Source: Pseudomonadota bacterium
GTDB taxonomy: Bacteria; Pseudomonadota; Alphaproteobacteria; Rhizobiales; Xanthobacteraceae
DNA: 64,000 bases
Direction: 5' to 3'
NCBI GenBank assembly: GCA_023404675.1
Contig: JAEYAW010000034.1
Location: forward strand, 124,001-188,000
The translations under genes and the position numbers were made by a program. How positions within the stretch are numbered: position 1 is the first letter of the stretch; each line of letters opens with the position of its first letter. This document shows, in pieces, positions 52,549 to 61,861 of the stretch. The notes below the pieces were generated by a model. That model saw only the letters and a program-made list of their open reading frames with translations, ran no database searches and was not told the origin of the DNA.

Positions 52549-53688
52549 ATGACACTCCCTGAACTCAGAAACTTCCGCCGTATCGTGGTGAAGGTCGGCT
52601 CGGCGCTGCTGGTCGATTCCGATGCCGGCGCGGTGCGCACCGCCTGGCTCGCCGCGCTCGCCGACGACATCGCGGCGCTGCACCGCGCCGGATGCGACGT
52701 GCTGGTGGTCTCGTCCGGCTCCATCGCGCTCGGCCGCAGCCGGCTCAAGCTGCCACGCGGCCCCTTGAAGCTGGAGGAAAGCCAGGCCGCCGCCGCCGTC
52801 GGCCAGATCGCGCTGGCGCGGATCTGGTCGGAAGTGCTGAGCGCGCACGGAATCGGCGCCGGCCAGATTCTGGTGACATTGCAGGACACCGAGGAGCGAC
52901 GGCGCTATCTCAATGCCCGCTCCACCATCGCCAAGCTGCTGGACTGGCGCGCGGTGCCGATCATCAACGAGAACGACACCGTCGCCACCTCGGAAATCCG
53001 CTACGGCGACAACGACCGCCTCGCCGCCCGCGTCGCCACCATGGCAAGCGCCGACCTGCTGGTGCTGCTGTCGGACATCGATGGTCTCTACACCGCGCCG
53101 CCCGCCACCAATCCGGACGCAACGCTGATTCCAGTGGTGGATTCCATCACCGCGGAAATCGAGGGCATGGCCGGCGCGGCGGGCTCCGAGCTGTCGCGCG
53201 GTGGCATGCGGACCAAGATCGAGGCCGCGAAGATCTGCACCAGCGGCGGCACGCACATGCTGATCGCCTCGGGCAAGGTGCCGCATCCGCTGAAGGCCAT
53301 CGCGGACGGCGGACGCTGCACGTGGTTTCTCACGCCCGCCAATCCGGTCACCTCGCGCAAGCGCTGGATCGCGGGCTCGCTGGAGCCGCGCGGCACGCTC
53401 ACCATCGATGCCGGCGCGGTCGCGGCGCTGCGGGCCGGGAAAAGCCTGCTGCCGGCCGGCGTGATCCGGATCGACGGCGAATTCGCTCGGGGAGACGCGG
53501 TGATCGTGCGCGGACCGGATACCGACGAAATCGGGCGCGGACTTGTCGCCTACGACGCCGAAGACGCCGAGAAGATCAAGGGCCACTCATCATCCGAAGT
53601 CGCGCTGATGCTCGGCATCACCGGGCGGGTCGAGATGATCCACCGCGACGACCTCGTGATCGGCGCAGCGCCGGGCGAGCACGCCTGA
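52549..53688 (+). CDS. proB: Glutamate 5-kinase
   Basis: 379 residues: an amino-acid kinase domain (RRIVVKVGSALLVDSDAGAV, CDVLVVSSGSIALGRSRLKL, VPIINENDTVATSEIRYGDN, LLSDIDGLYTAPP) and a C-terminal PUA domain (LTIDAGAVAALRAGKSLLPA with DGEFARGDAVIVRGPD). It phosphorylates glutamate in the first step of proline synthesis and is feedback inhibited by proline in homologs. It is probably transcribed with obgE. proA, the next enzyme, is 2.2 kb downstream on the same strand but separated by a chemoreceptor on the opposite strand. Confidence 0.98.
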   Translation: MTLPELRNFRRIVVKVGSALLVDSDAGAVRTAWLAALADDIAALHRAGCDVLVVSSGSIALGRSRLKLPRGPLKLEESQAAAAVGQIALARIWSEVLSAHGIGAGQILVTLQDTEERRRYLNARSTIAKLLDWRAVPIINENDTVATSEIRYGDNDRLAARVATMASADLLVLLSDIDGLYTAPPATNPDATLIPVVDSITAEIEGMAGAAGSELSRGGMRTKIEAAKICTSGGTHMLIASGKVPHPLKAIADGGRCTWFLTPANPVTSRKRWIAGSLEPRGTLTIDAGAVAALRAGKSLLPAGVIRIDGEFARGDAVIVRGPDTDEIGRGLVAYDAEDAEKIKGHSSSEVALMLGITGRVEMIHRDDLVIGAAPGEHA

Positions 53689-53700
53689 CGTGACGGCAGG

Positions 53701-55659
53701 TCAGGCCGCGCGGACCTCGCGCAGGAATGCATCCACCTGCATCTTGAGCGCCTCGCCGCTTTGCGACAGCTCGGCGGCGGACTCCACCACCTGACCGGCC
53801 GCCGCGCCGGTTTCCCGCGCGGCATCCTGCACGCCGACGATGTTCGACGACACCTCGTCGGTGCCGCGCGCCGATTCGGCGACGTTGCGGGCAATCTCGC
53901 GGGCGGCCGCGCCCTGCTCCTCGACGGCCGCGGCGATGGCGCTGGAAATGCCGTTCACCCGGCTGATCGCACGCGCGATGGTGTCGATGGAGACAACCGA
54001 GGTGCGGGTCGCGCCCTGGATGGCGGACACCTGCGCCGAGATTTCGTCGGTCGCCTTCGCGGTCTGGCTCGCAAGCGCCTTCACCTCGGATGCGACCACA
54101 GCGAAGCCGCGCCCGGCCTCACCCGCGCGCGCCGCCTCGATGGTGGCGTTGAGGGCGAGCAGGTTCGTCTGGGCGGCGATGTCGCTGATCAGTTTGACCA
54201 CCTCGCCGATCCTCTGCGCCGCGTCTTCCAGTCCCTTGACCTCGGCATTGGTCTGATCGGCCTGCGCCGCCGCCTGACCGACGGCCGTCGCCGATTCGTT
54301 GACCTGCTGGGCGATCTCGCTGATTGATGCGTTCAATTGCTCGACCGACGCCGCGACCGCCTGCGCGTTCTGTGACGCCTCGGTGGATGCCGCGGCGACG
54401 ACCGTGGTCTGGCGGGCGGATTCCTCCGCCGTCCGCGCCATGGTCTCCGCGGTCGAGCGCAGCTCGGTCGCGGCCGAGGCGACCGTCTGCACGATGCCGC
54501 CGACATTGTCCTCGAACCGGATAGCCAGCGCGTGCATCGCGTCGCGCCGCTCGGCTTCCAGCGAACGGCGCTGCTCCTCCTGCGCGGCGCGCAGATGCTC
54601 GGTCTGGATCAGACCGTCCTTGAACACCTCGACGGACTGCGCCATCGAGCCGATCTCGTCGCGGCGATCCTTCCCCGGCACCTCGATGCCGTACGTGCCG
54701 GACGCGATGGTCCGCATCGCGCCATTGAGCGCGAGAATCGGGCGGGCCAGCCCGCGCCCGACCTGCGCGGCAACCAGAATCGCGATCAGCATCGCAACCA
54801 CAGTGCCGCCAGCCGACCATACCGCTGAACTGCGAGCGAGCGCGGCATAGGCGGTCGTGTCACGGACGATCTCCACGACGGCGACCGGCTGGCCGGAGAA
54901 ATTCCTGATCACGCCGAACAGCGTGGCTGACGGAACGCCTTCGATCTCGCCTTCCGAAAACTCGGTTTCGCCGGCCAGCGCGCGCCTGACAACACTCTCC
55001 GGCGGAGCCGCCTTCAGTGTCGATGCCAGTGTCTGGACCTTGTCGCCGTTGATCTGATGGATCGCGACATCGAACCCGAACCGCGCCTTCATGGCCGAAA
55101 CAAACGTCTCGCCGAACGGCGCGCCGACATCGACCGTTCCCAGAACGGTCGCGCCGTCCATGATCGGCGTGGCGCCGAAGATGTTCAGCACATCGCGGCC
55201 CGCCTCGACACCGCCGAGCGGCTTCCTGCTGGCGAGCACCTCAACGATCATTTTGCGGCGAGCCGTGATATCGTCGCCGAAGACCTTCGGATTGTGCACG
55301 CGGGCCACCGTAATCCCGGGCGGGATCTGGATCGTGATCAGCTCGACGCCCAGCGGCTTGATGTCGCGCAGGGCGTCGCCAAGCAGTGCGATGATGGCTT
55401 CGCGGTCCTGCGCCTTCACCAGGCTCTTCAGCTCCGGCATGGTTGCAAGCGCCGTGGCCACGACCCGCACAGTTCGCGTGTCAGCCTCCATGGCGCTGAG
55501 AAAATTGGCGTAGTCCGACCGCAGTTCGCGCTGGAGGGCGAAATCTGTCGCCACCTGCTGGCGCCAGAGGCCGAACATCGCAAGGCCCGCGCACGACACC
55601 GCCGCGACGAGCGAAATCGCAATCATGATCCGGGCAGAAACCGACCAAAGCCGACGCAT
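53701..55659 (-). CDS. Methyl-accepting chemotaxis protein
   Basis: 652 residues. TM1 is near the N-terminus (ARIMIAISLVAAVSCAGLAM), then a roughly 230-residue periplasmic sensor of the double/single Cache type (DINGDKVQTL-like region; FGDDITARRKMIVEVLASRK; GATPIMDGATVLGTVDVGAP), TM2 (AGGTVVAMLIAILVAAQVG), a HAMP domain (RPILALNGAMRTIASGTYGI) and the MCP signalling domain whose hairpin tip reads ISDIAAQTNLLALNATIEAA RAGEAG. It signals to CheA/CheW at the cell pole. It lies between proB and proA in the reverse orientation and its stop is 12 bp from the proB stop. Confidence 0.96.
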   Translation of the reverse strand: MRRLWSVSARIMIAISLVAAVSCAGLAMFGLWRQQVATDFALQRELRSDYANFLSAMEADTRTVRVVATALATMPELKSLVKAQDREAIIALLGDALRDIKPLGVELITIQIPPGITVARVHNPKVFGDDITARRKMIVEVLASRKPLGGVEAGRDVLNIFGATPIMDGATVLGTVDVGAPFGETFVSAMKARFGFDVAIHQINGDKVQTLASTLKAAPPESVVRRALAGETEFSEGEIEGVPSATLFGVIRNFSGQPVAVVEIVRDTTAYAALARSSAVWSAGGTVVAMLIAILVAAQVGRGLARPILALNGAMRTIASGTYGIEVPGKDRRDEIGSMAQSVEVFKDGLIQTEHLRAAQEEQRRSLEAERRDAMHALAIRFEDNVGGIVQTVASAATELRSTAETMARTAEESARQTTVVAAASTEASQNAQAVAASVEQLNASISEIAQQVNESATAVGQAAAQADQTNAEVKGLEDAAQRIGEVVKLISDIAAQTNLLALNATIEAARAGEAGRGFAVVASEVKALASQTAKATDEISAQVSAIQGATRTSVVSIDTIARAISRVNGISSAIAAAVEEQGAAAREIARNVAESARGTDEVSSNIVGVQDAARETGAAAGQVVESAAELSQSGEALKMQVDAFLREVRAA

Positions 55660-55910
55660 GACCCCCCCAATTAGAACCCTGAATATTTACGCGGCCGACT
55701 TTTAACGGGGTTACGTCAATATCGCGTTAAACAGGAACTCGTACGCCGGCCCTGCCCGAGGCCCCACTGCGGCATGCGCCGGCACTGGCGATATCCGCCG
55801 CCAGATGTCATATTCGGGCAAGGTATGATTACGATGGCCGCTCCGGCCATCGTTGTCCGGATACCAGAGTCATCAGATTTCACAGCCGCTCGAACTCCAG
55901 AGCCAGGGCC

Positions 55911-57203
55911 ATGACCGCACCGCTCAAGTCCATCGATGGCGCGACCGATCTTCCCGCGCTGATGCACGATCTCGGACGCGCCGCACAGGCGGCCGCCCGC
56001 GTGCTGGCGCTGGCCCCGGCGGAGCAGAAGAACCGCGCCCTCGACGCTATGGCGGCCGTGATCCGCGGCGCCGCACCGCAGATTCTCGCGGCCAATGCCG
56101 AGGACGTCGCGGAGGCGAAGGCAGGCGGCATGACCTCTGCCTTCGTCGACCGTCTGACGCTGACGCCGGCACGCATCGACGCCATGGCCGACGGCATCGC
56201 CGTGGTGCGCGACATCACCGATCCGGTCGGTGCGATCACCGAGCGGTGGGAACGGCCGAACGGGATGATCATCGAGCGCGTGCGGGTGCCGCTCGGCGTG
56301 ATCGGCGTGATCTTCGAAAGCCGGCCGAACGTCGCCGCCGACGCCGGCGCGCTGTGCCTGAAGTCCGGCAACGCCGTGATCCTGCGCGGCGGCTCGGACA
56401 GTTTCCGGTCGTGCCGCGCGATCCACGATTGTCTCAAGGCAGGCCTGCGCGAAGCGGGCTTGCCCGAAGCCGCCATCACGCTGGTGCCGACCCGCGACCG
56501 TGCAGCGGTCGGCCTGATGCTCGGCGGCCTCGATGGCGCGATCGACGTGATCGTGCCGCGCGGCGGAAAGAGTCTCGTTGCGCGTGTGGAATCGGAAGCC
56601 CGCGTCCCGGTCTTCGCGCATCTCGACGGCAACAATCACGTCTATGTCGACGAGACCGCGCAGATCGACATGGCGAAGTCGGTCGTGCTCAACGCCAAGA
56701 TGCGCCGCACCGGTGTCTGCGGCGCGGCCGAGACTCTGCTGGTGGACCGCAAGGCGGTTGCAACACACTTGGCTCCGCTGGTTGCGACTCTGCTCGACGC
56801 CGGCTGCGAAGTGCGCGGCGACGACGCCGTGCAGCGGATCGACGCGCGGGTGAAGCCTGTCGTCGATGCCGACTGGGACACCGAGTTCGAGGACGCCATC
56901 ATCGCCGCGAAGATCGTGGACGGCGTGGATGACGCCATCGACCACATCGAACATCATGGCTCGCATCATACCGACGCCATTGTCACCGAGAACAAGGCGA
57001 CGGCCGAGCGCTTCCTCAACCGGGTGGATTCCGCCATCGTGCTCCACAACGCCTCGACGCAGTTCGCCGACGGCGGCGAGTTCGGCTTCGGCGCGGAGAT
57101 CGGCATCGCCACCGGGAAATTCCATGCGCGGGGGCCGGTGGGCGCGGAGCAGCTCACCAGCTTCAAGTATCGCGTTCACGGCAGCGGCCAGACCCGGCCG
57201 TGA
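55911..57203 (+). CDS. proA: Gamma-glutamyl phosphate reductase
   Basis: 430 residues of the aldehyde-dehydrogenase fold. Landmarks: RVPLGVIGVIFESRPNVAAD, SGNAVILRGGSDSFRSCRAI, AKMRRTGVCGAAETLLVDR with the catalytic cysteine, EFGFGAEIGIATGKFHARGP, and GAEQLTSFKYRVHGSGQTRP at the end. It reduces gamma-glutamyl phosphate to glutamate semialdehyde in proline synthesis. It starts at ATG 55911 (MTAPLKSIDG). The 251 bp upstream to the chemoreceptor start must carry its own promoter. nadD follows 30 bp downstream. Confidence 0.98.
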   Translation: MTAPLKSIDGATDLPALMHDLGRAAQAAARVLALAPAEQKNRALDAMAAVIRGAAPQILAANAEDVAEAKAGGMTSAFVDRLTLTPARIDAMADGIAVVRDITDPVGAITERWERPNGMIIERVRVPLGVIGVIFESRPNVAADAGALCLKSGNAVILRGGSDSFRSCRAIHDCLKAGLREAGLPEAAITLVPTRDRAAVGLMLGGLDGAIDVIVPRGGKSLVARVESEARVPVFAHLDGNNHVYVDETAQIDMAKSVVLNAKMRRTGVCGAAETLLVDRKAVATHLAPLVATLLDAGCEVRGDDAVQRIDARVKPVVDADWDTEFEDAIIAAKIVDGVDDAIDHIEHHGSHHTDAIVTENKATAERFLNRVDSAIVLHNASTQFADGGEFGFGAEIGIATGKFHARGPVGAEQLTSFKYRVHGSGQTRP

Positions 57204-57233
57204 CAGACTTGCGTATGATCCGCAGGGTGTGAC

Positions 57234-57878
57234 TTGCGCGCGAAGACTCCGACGACAGTCCCGGTCCGTTGCGGTCCAGCGATCCCCCTGCACGCCGAGG
57301 GGTTGCGGGTCGGCCTTCTCGGCGGCTCGTTCAATCCGCCGCACGCGGCCCATCGCGCCATCAGCCGCTACGCGCTGACGCGCCTGAACCTCGACCGCGT
57401 CTGGTGGCTGGTCTCGCCCGGCAATCCGCTCAAGGACAACGGCGCGCTGCGCACGCTGGAGGAACGGATCGCCGCCGCGCGCGCCGTCGCCAGCGATCCG
57501 CGGATCGATGTCAGCTGTCTCGAAGCGGTCATCGGCACGCGCTATACGATCGACACGATCCGCTATCTGCGCGGCCGTTGCGCAGGCGTCCGGTTCGTAT
57601 GGATCATGGGGGCTGACAATCTCGCCCAGTTCCACCGTTGGGAACACTGGCGACAGATTTCACGCCTCGTTCCCATTGCCGTCGTGGACCGCCCCCCGCA
57701 GAGTTTCCGCGCGCTCGCCTCGCCCGCGGCGCGCGCGCTTGCCGATTATCGTCTCGACGAGGCCGACGCCGCCCATCTTGCCGATTGTTCCGCCCCGGCC
57801 TGGACCTTTCTCACCGGCCTCAAGCTCAGCCTGTCCTCGACAGCCCTGCGGAATCCCGACGGCTCGTGGAAAGGCTGA
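57234..57878 (+). CDS. nadD: Nicotinate-nucleotide adenylyltransferase
   Basis: 214 residues. Nucleotidyltransferase signature VGLLGGSFNPPHAAHRAISR (the T/HxxH site), WWLVSPGNPLKD, WIMGADNLAQFHRWEHWRQI, and the C-terminal LSLSSTALRNPDGSW (ISSTxxR site). It converts nicotinate mononucleotide to deamido-NAD. The usable start appears to be TTG 57234; no in-frame ATG lies between the proA stop and the conserved core. It is co-directional with proA, rsfS, rlmH and the following genes, the usual core cluster. Confidence 0.96.
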   Translation: MRAKTPTTVPVRCGPAIPLHAEGLRVGLLGGSFNPPHAAHRAISRYALTRLNLDRVWWLVSPGNPLKDNGALRTLEERIAAARAVASDPRIDVSCLEAVIGTRYTIDTIRYLRGRCAGVRFVWIMGADNLAQFHRWEHWRQISRLVPIAVVDRPPQSFRALASPAARALADYRLDEADAAHLADCSAPAWTFLTGLKLSLSSTALRNPDGSWKG

Positions 57879-58021
57879 TGCAGACGGCGTTCAGATTTCC
57901 GTAAAATCGGCTGCGCCGACGCTGGACGATTGAAAACGTTAACACCACATGCCTAGTATTCGGTGTGTCGAGATTCGGCACCGCGATACAGTGAAAGGAA
58001 TGGTCCCTGACCCCATCTGTA

Positions 58022-58414
58022 TTGTCCCGGGCGCAGACTGAGACCGCGCCCATTCCGGTCCTGGCGGCGCAGCCTGACGCCGACGAGACCCTGAGCCTGA
58101 TCCTCGCCCGTCTGGAAGATATGAAGGCGGAAGAGACGATCACGATCGACTTGCGCGGCAAGTCGTCCATCTCCGACTACATGGTCATCACGACGGGGCG
58201 GTCCAACCGCCATGTCGGCTCGATCGCGGAGAATGTTGCCAAAGGCCTCAAGGAACGCGGCGTCAAGAGTGTCCATGTCGAAGGGCTCACCAATTCCGAT
58301 TGGGTGCTGATCGACTCGGGCGATATCGTCGTGCACGTGTTCCGGCCCGAGATTCGCGAATTCTACAACCTCGAACGGATGTGGGGACCGGACGCGGCCA
58401 AGCGCACGCGCTGA
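58022..58414 (+). CDS. rsfS: Ribosomal silencing factor RsfS
   Basis: 130 residues: LARLEDMKAEETITIDLRGK, SSISDYMVITTGRSNRHVGS, GLTNSDWVLIDSGDIVVHVF and FYNLERMWGPD are the RsfS/DUF143 hallmarks. It binds uL14 and blocks subunit joining under nutrient limitation. The start is odd: in frame there is TTG 58022 and, 6 nt after an AAGGAA site, CTG 58007. An ATG at 58000 is out of frame and opens only a 13-codon ORF ending inside rsfS. The protein core is unaffected by this choice. Confidence 0.95.
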   Translation: MSRAQTETAPIPVLAAQPDADETLSLILARLEDMKAEETITIDLRGKSSISDYMVITTGRSNRHVGSIAENVAKGLKERGVKSVHVEGLTNSDWVLIDSGDIVVHVFRPEIREFYNLERMWGPDAAKRTR

Positions 58415-58454
58415 CCCCTCTTCCGATTCGGGATCATACGCACGGACAGCGGCC

Positions 58455-58937
58455 ATGCGAATCAGCGTCGTCGCCGTCGGGCGTATGAAACAGGGCCCGG
58501 AACGCGAGCTGGCCGAGCGTTATCGCGTGCGATTCGACGAGGCCGGCCGCAAGCTGGGCTTTCGCGGCCTCGACATCCACGAGATCAACGAGAGCCGCGC
58601 GCGCGACGTGCAGGCGCGCATGGCGGAGGAGGCGGCGGCGATCGAGGCGCATGCACCGGAACGCGCGATCCTCGTGACGCTCGACGAGCGAGGCGACAAT
58701 CTCGACAGCGTGGCGCTTGCCCGCCATCTCGAACGCTGGCGCGATTCCGCGATGCCGGCCACGGTTTTCGTCATCGGCGGCGCGGACGGACTTTTGCCTG
58801 AATTGCGGCGCAAGGCAAAACTGACACTGGCATTCGGCGCGGCGACATGGCCGCATCAGATGGTGCGGATCATGCTCCTCGAACAGATTTACCGCGCAGC
58901 CACCATCATCGCCGGCCATCCGTATCACCGCGCATGA
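58455..58937 (+). CDS. rlmH: 23S rRNA pseudouridine1915 N3-methyltransferase
   Basis: 160-residue SPOUT methyltransferase: MRISVVAVGRMKQGPERELA at the start, the SAM-binding knot FVIGGADGLLPELRRKAKLT, and the C-terminal WPHQMVRIMLLEQIYRAATI with AGHPYHR. It methylates the pseudouridine at 1915 in helix 69. It sits between rsfS (40-bp gap) and the envC-like gene, whose ATG overlaps its TGA (ATGA), so both are co-translated. This is a normal core arrangement. Confidence 0.98.
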   Translation: MRISVVAVGRMKQGPERELAERYRVRFDEAGRKLGFRGLDIHEINESRARDVQARMAEEAAAIEAHAPERAILVTLDERGDNLDSVALARHLERWRDSAMPATVFVIGGADGLLPELRRKAKLTLAFGAATWPHQMVRIMLLEQIYRAATIIAGHPYHRA

Positions 58938-60316
58938 CAGCATCCGCCGCCATCGTGAGCCCGCCTTCGCCGCGATACCGGCCGCTCCGGCTGCAGGTCC
59001 CGTTGCTGGCTCTGGCCATCTCGGCGTCACTGTCGACGCAGGCGCAGACGCAGACATCCCCGAATGGGACCGCAGTGACCGCCGCCGCCACTCTGGCCCA
59101 GCCGGCCGCGCCATCCGCCGACGATATCCGGCGGCGCGAGCAGGAGCTTGAGGCAACACGCGCGCAACAGAAGCGCGCGGCCGAACTGGCGGAGAAACTC
59201 AGGGCCGACATCGCGGCCATCGGTCAGGACCGCAGCCGGCTCAATCAGGAACTCATCGACATCGCCGGCCGCGTGCGCGGGGTCGAAACCGAGATCGGGA
59301 AGACGGAAGCCAATCTTCAATCGCTGGGCGAGCGGGAGGCGGCGATGCGCGGCTCGCTGGATCGCCGCCGCTCCGAAGTCGTCGAGGTTCTGGCCGCGCT
59401 GCAGCGCGCCGGACGCCGCGCGCCCCCGGCGCTGTTCGTACGTCCGGAAGACGCGCTGCAATCGCTGCGCACCGCCATGCTGTTCGGCGCGGTGGTGCCG
59501 GAGATGCGGGCGCGAGCCGACCGGCTGGTGCATGACCTGAGCGAACTCGTCGCCGTGCGTCGCTCCATCGTCGAGGAGCGTGACCGGCTGTCGGCTGACC
59601 GCGACCGGCTCAACGGCGACCAGACCCGGCTCGCCGCCCTGGTCGAGGAGCGCCAGCGCCAGCAGTCCGAAGCCGAGAAGAACGTCGAAGCCGAACGCCA
59701 GCGCGCGCTGACGCTATCCCGGCAGGCGGACACGCTGCAGGATCTCATCGCGAAAATGGAACGCGACCTGTCCAGCGCCGCCAGGGCCGCCGCCGCCGCC
59801 ATGCAGCGGGGAGCGCCGGGCGGCCGGCCGAACCTCGCCGCCCTCAAGGATCCGGGCCGGCTCAGCCCGGCGATCGCCTTCGCCAGCATCCGGGGACAGC
59901 TTGGCCTGCCCGTGAATGGGACCAAAATCCGGGATTTTGGAGGCACTTATGGCGGAGGCGGCCCGGAAAAAGGCATTTCCCTGACAACCAAACCGGGCGC
60001 GCAAGTCACAACGCCGTGTGATGGCTGGGTTGTGTATGCCGGACCCTTCCGGAGCTATGGACAACTCTTGATCCTCAACGCAGGGGGCGGATATCATGTC
60101 CTGATCGCCGGTATGGAGCGTATTACGGTTAGCATCGGCCAGTTCGTCCTGACGGGAGAACCAGTCGCAACGATGGGATCGACCTCCCAGGTTGCCTCTG
60201 TTCTTGCCGCTACTCCCAACCAGCCGATTCTGTACGTCGAGTTTCGCAAGGACGGCACTCCAATCGATTCAGGCCCATGGTGGGCCGCAAGTGAAGGCCA
60301 GAAGGTTCGCGGATGA
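58934..60316 (+). CDS. EnvC-like murein hydrolase activator (degenerate M23)
   Basis: 460 residues with a signal-like N-terminus (LQVPLLALAISASLSTQAQ), long coiled coil (about residues 60-280: RREQELEATRAQQKRAAELA, EERQRQQSEAEKNVEAERQR) and a C-terminal LytM/M23-like domain (KGISLTTKPGAQVTTPCDGW, VVYAGPFRSYGQLLILNAGG, ILYVEFRKDG). The metal-binding residues of active M23 peptidases are lost: the HxxxD position reads EKGIS and the final HxH-type position reads YVEF. This is the EnvC pattern, activating amidases in cell division rather than cutting peptidoglycan itself. It overlaps rlmH and ctpA by 4 bp each, a tight operon. Confidence 0.93.
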   Translation: MTASAAIVSPPSPRYRPLRLQVPLLALAISASLSTQAQTQTSPNGTAVTAAATLAQPAAPSADDIRRREQELEATRAQQKRAAELAEKLRADIAAIGQDRSRLNQELIDIAGRVRGVETEIGKTEANLQSLGEREAAMRGSLDRRRSEVVEVLAALQRAGRRAPPALFVRPEDALQSLRTAMLFGAVVPEMRARADRLVHDLSELVAVRRSIVEERDRLSADRDRLNGDQTRLAALVEERQRQQSEAEKNVEAERQRALTLSRQADTLQDLIAKMERDLSSAARAAAAAMQRGAPGGRPNLAALKDPGRLSPAIAFASIRGQLGLPVNGTKIRDFGGTYGGGGPEKGISLTTKPGAQVTTPCDGWVVYAGPFRSYGQLLILNAGGGYHVLIAGMERITVSIGQFVLTGEPVATMGSTSQVASVLAATPNQPILYVEFRKDGTPIDSGPWWAASEGQKVRG

Positions 60317-61650
60317 TGCGCAAGACTTCCCTCGTTGTCCTGAGTGCCGCAGCCGGCGCGGCGTTGACGCTGTTTGTCACGCAGCCGCGGGCCATCCTGA
60401 TGGGATCCACCGCACGCGCGGCCACATCGGATACCTATCGCCAGCTCAACCTGTTCGGCGACGTGTTCGAGCGGGTGCGCAGCGATTACGTCGAGAAGCC
60501 GGACGACAGCAAGCTGATCGAATCGGCGATCAGCGGCATGCTGACCGGCCTCGATCCGCATTCCAGCTACATGGACGCGAAGTCCTTCAAGGACATGCAG
60601 GTGCAGACGCGCGGCGAGTTCGGCGGGCTCGGCATCGAGGTCACCATGGAGGACGGCCTCATCAAGGTGGTGTCGCCGATCGACGACACCCCGGCCTCGA
60701 AGGCCGGCATTCTCGCCAACGACATCATCACCAATCTGGACGACGAGCCGGTGCAGGGCCTGACGCTCAATCAGGCCGTCGACAAGATGCGCGGCCCGGT
60801 CAACACCAAGATCCGGCTGAAAGTCGTCCGCAAGGGCGCGGACAAGCCGCTCGATATCACGCTGACGCGCGACAACATCCGCGTGCGCTCGGTGCGCGCC
60901 CGCGTCGAGGGCGATGACATCGGCTACATCCGCGTCACCACCTTCAACGAGCAGACCACCGAAGGCCTGAAGCGGGAGATCACCAATCTCACCAACCAGG
61001 TCGGCAACGACAAGCTGAAGGGCTTCATCATCGACCTGCGCAACAATCCGGGCGGCCTTCTGGAAGAGGCCGTGACGGTCTCCGATGCATTCCTCGATCG
61101 TGGCGAGATCGTCTCCACGCGCGGACGCAACGCCGAGGAAACCCAGCGCCGCTCCGCCCGCGCGGGCGACCTGACCAAGGGCAAGCCGGTGATCGTGCTG
61201 ATCAACGGCGGCTCGGCATCGGCGTCGGAAATCGTCGCCGGCGCGCTGCAGGACCACAAGCGGGCGACGCTGATCGGCACCCGCTCGTTCGGCAAGGGCT
61301 CGGTGCAGACCATCATTCCGCTGGGTTCGGGCAACGGCGCGCTGCGACTGACCACGGCGCGCTATTACACGCCATCGGGCAAGTCGATTCAGGCCAAGGG
61401 CATCGTGCCGGACATCGAGGTCCAGCAGGACGTCCCCGAGGAATTGAAGGCGCGCACCGACACCAAGGGCGAAGCATCGCTGCGCGGCCACCTCAAGAAC
61501 GAGGGCGAGGAAAAGACCGGCTCGCAGTCCTACGTCCCGCAGGATCCAAAGGACGACAAGGCGCTCAAGGTTGCGGCCGACCTGCTGCACGGCATCAAGG
61601 TCAACGCCCAGACCACGCAGGACAAGGATAAGGACAAGGCCGCGAACTGA
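60313..61650 (+). CDS. ctpA: Carboxy-terminal processing peptidase (S41)
   Basis: 445 residues. Signal peptide/anchor at the N-terminus (TSLVVLSAAAGAALTLFVTQ), PDZ domain (GLGIEVTMEDGLIKVVSPID, PASKAGILANDIITNLDDEP), then the S41 catalytic domain with NGGSASASEIVAGALQDHKR (nucleophile Ser) and GTRSFGKGSVQTIIPL (general-base Lys). It degrades or trims periplasmic proteins; homologs process cell-wall hydrolases or photosystem proteins. A charged Lys/Asp tail ends the protein. It is the last gene of the rsfS-rlmH-envC-ctpA run, closed by the terminator at 61682-61712. Confidence 0.97.
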   Translation: MMRKTSLVVLSAAAGAALTLFVTQPRAILMGSTARAATSDTYRQLNLFGDVFERVRSDYVEKPDDSKLIESAISGMLTGLDPHSSYMDAKSFKDMQVQTRGEFGGLGIEVTMEDGLIKVVSPIDDTPASKAGILANDIITNLDDEPVQGLTLNQAVDKMRGPVNTKIRLKVVRKGADKPLDITLTRDNIRVRSVRARVEGDDIGYIRVTTFNEQTTEGLKREITNLTNQVGNDKLKGFIIDLRNNPGGLLEEAVTVSDAFLDRGEIVSTRGRNAEETQRRSARAGDLTKGKPVIVLINGGSASASEIVAGALQDHKRATLIGTRSFGKGSVQTIIPLGSGNGALRLTTARYYTPSGKSIQAKGIVPDIEVQQDVPEELKARTDTKGEASLRGHLKNEGEEKTGSQSYVPQDPKDDKALKVAADLLHGIKVNAQTTQDKDKDKAAN

Positions 61651-61681
61651 CGTTCGCCCCGATCCTTTTTTATTTCGTTTG

Positions 61682-61712
61682 AAAAGGGCGGCTTTCCGGA
61701 GCCGCCCTTTTT
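61682..61712 (+). terminator. Rho-independent terminator after ctpA
   Basis: AAAAGGGCGGC (61682-61692), 8-nt loop, GCCGCCCTTTTT (61701-61712). Eleven paired bases, including A-T pairs that make it work in both directions, and a T-run. Confidence 0.93.
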
Positions 61713-61861
61713 CGTCTGATCCGGCTTCTGACCAGGTCTGATTCGCCCGAGCCTTTCGCAACGGCGGATCGCCGATATTCGCGACCCGTGCCTGGCTGTG
61801 GAACCCGCCGGAGGCAAAGCCGTGATAATCTGCCTCCGGCTGATTCGGAGGCCGGGGCGCC

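Noticed and set aside
51256..53586. 776-codon minus-strand frame across obgE and proB
   Set aside because: Antisense to two well-conserved genes; it is a codon-bias artefact of high-GC DNA.
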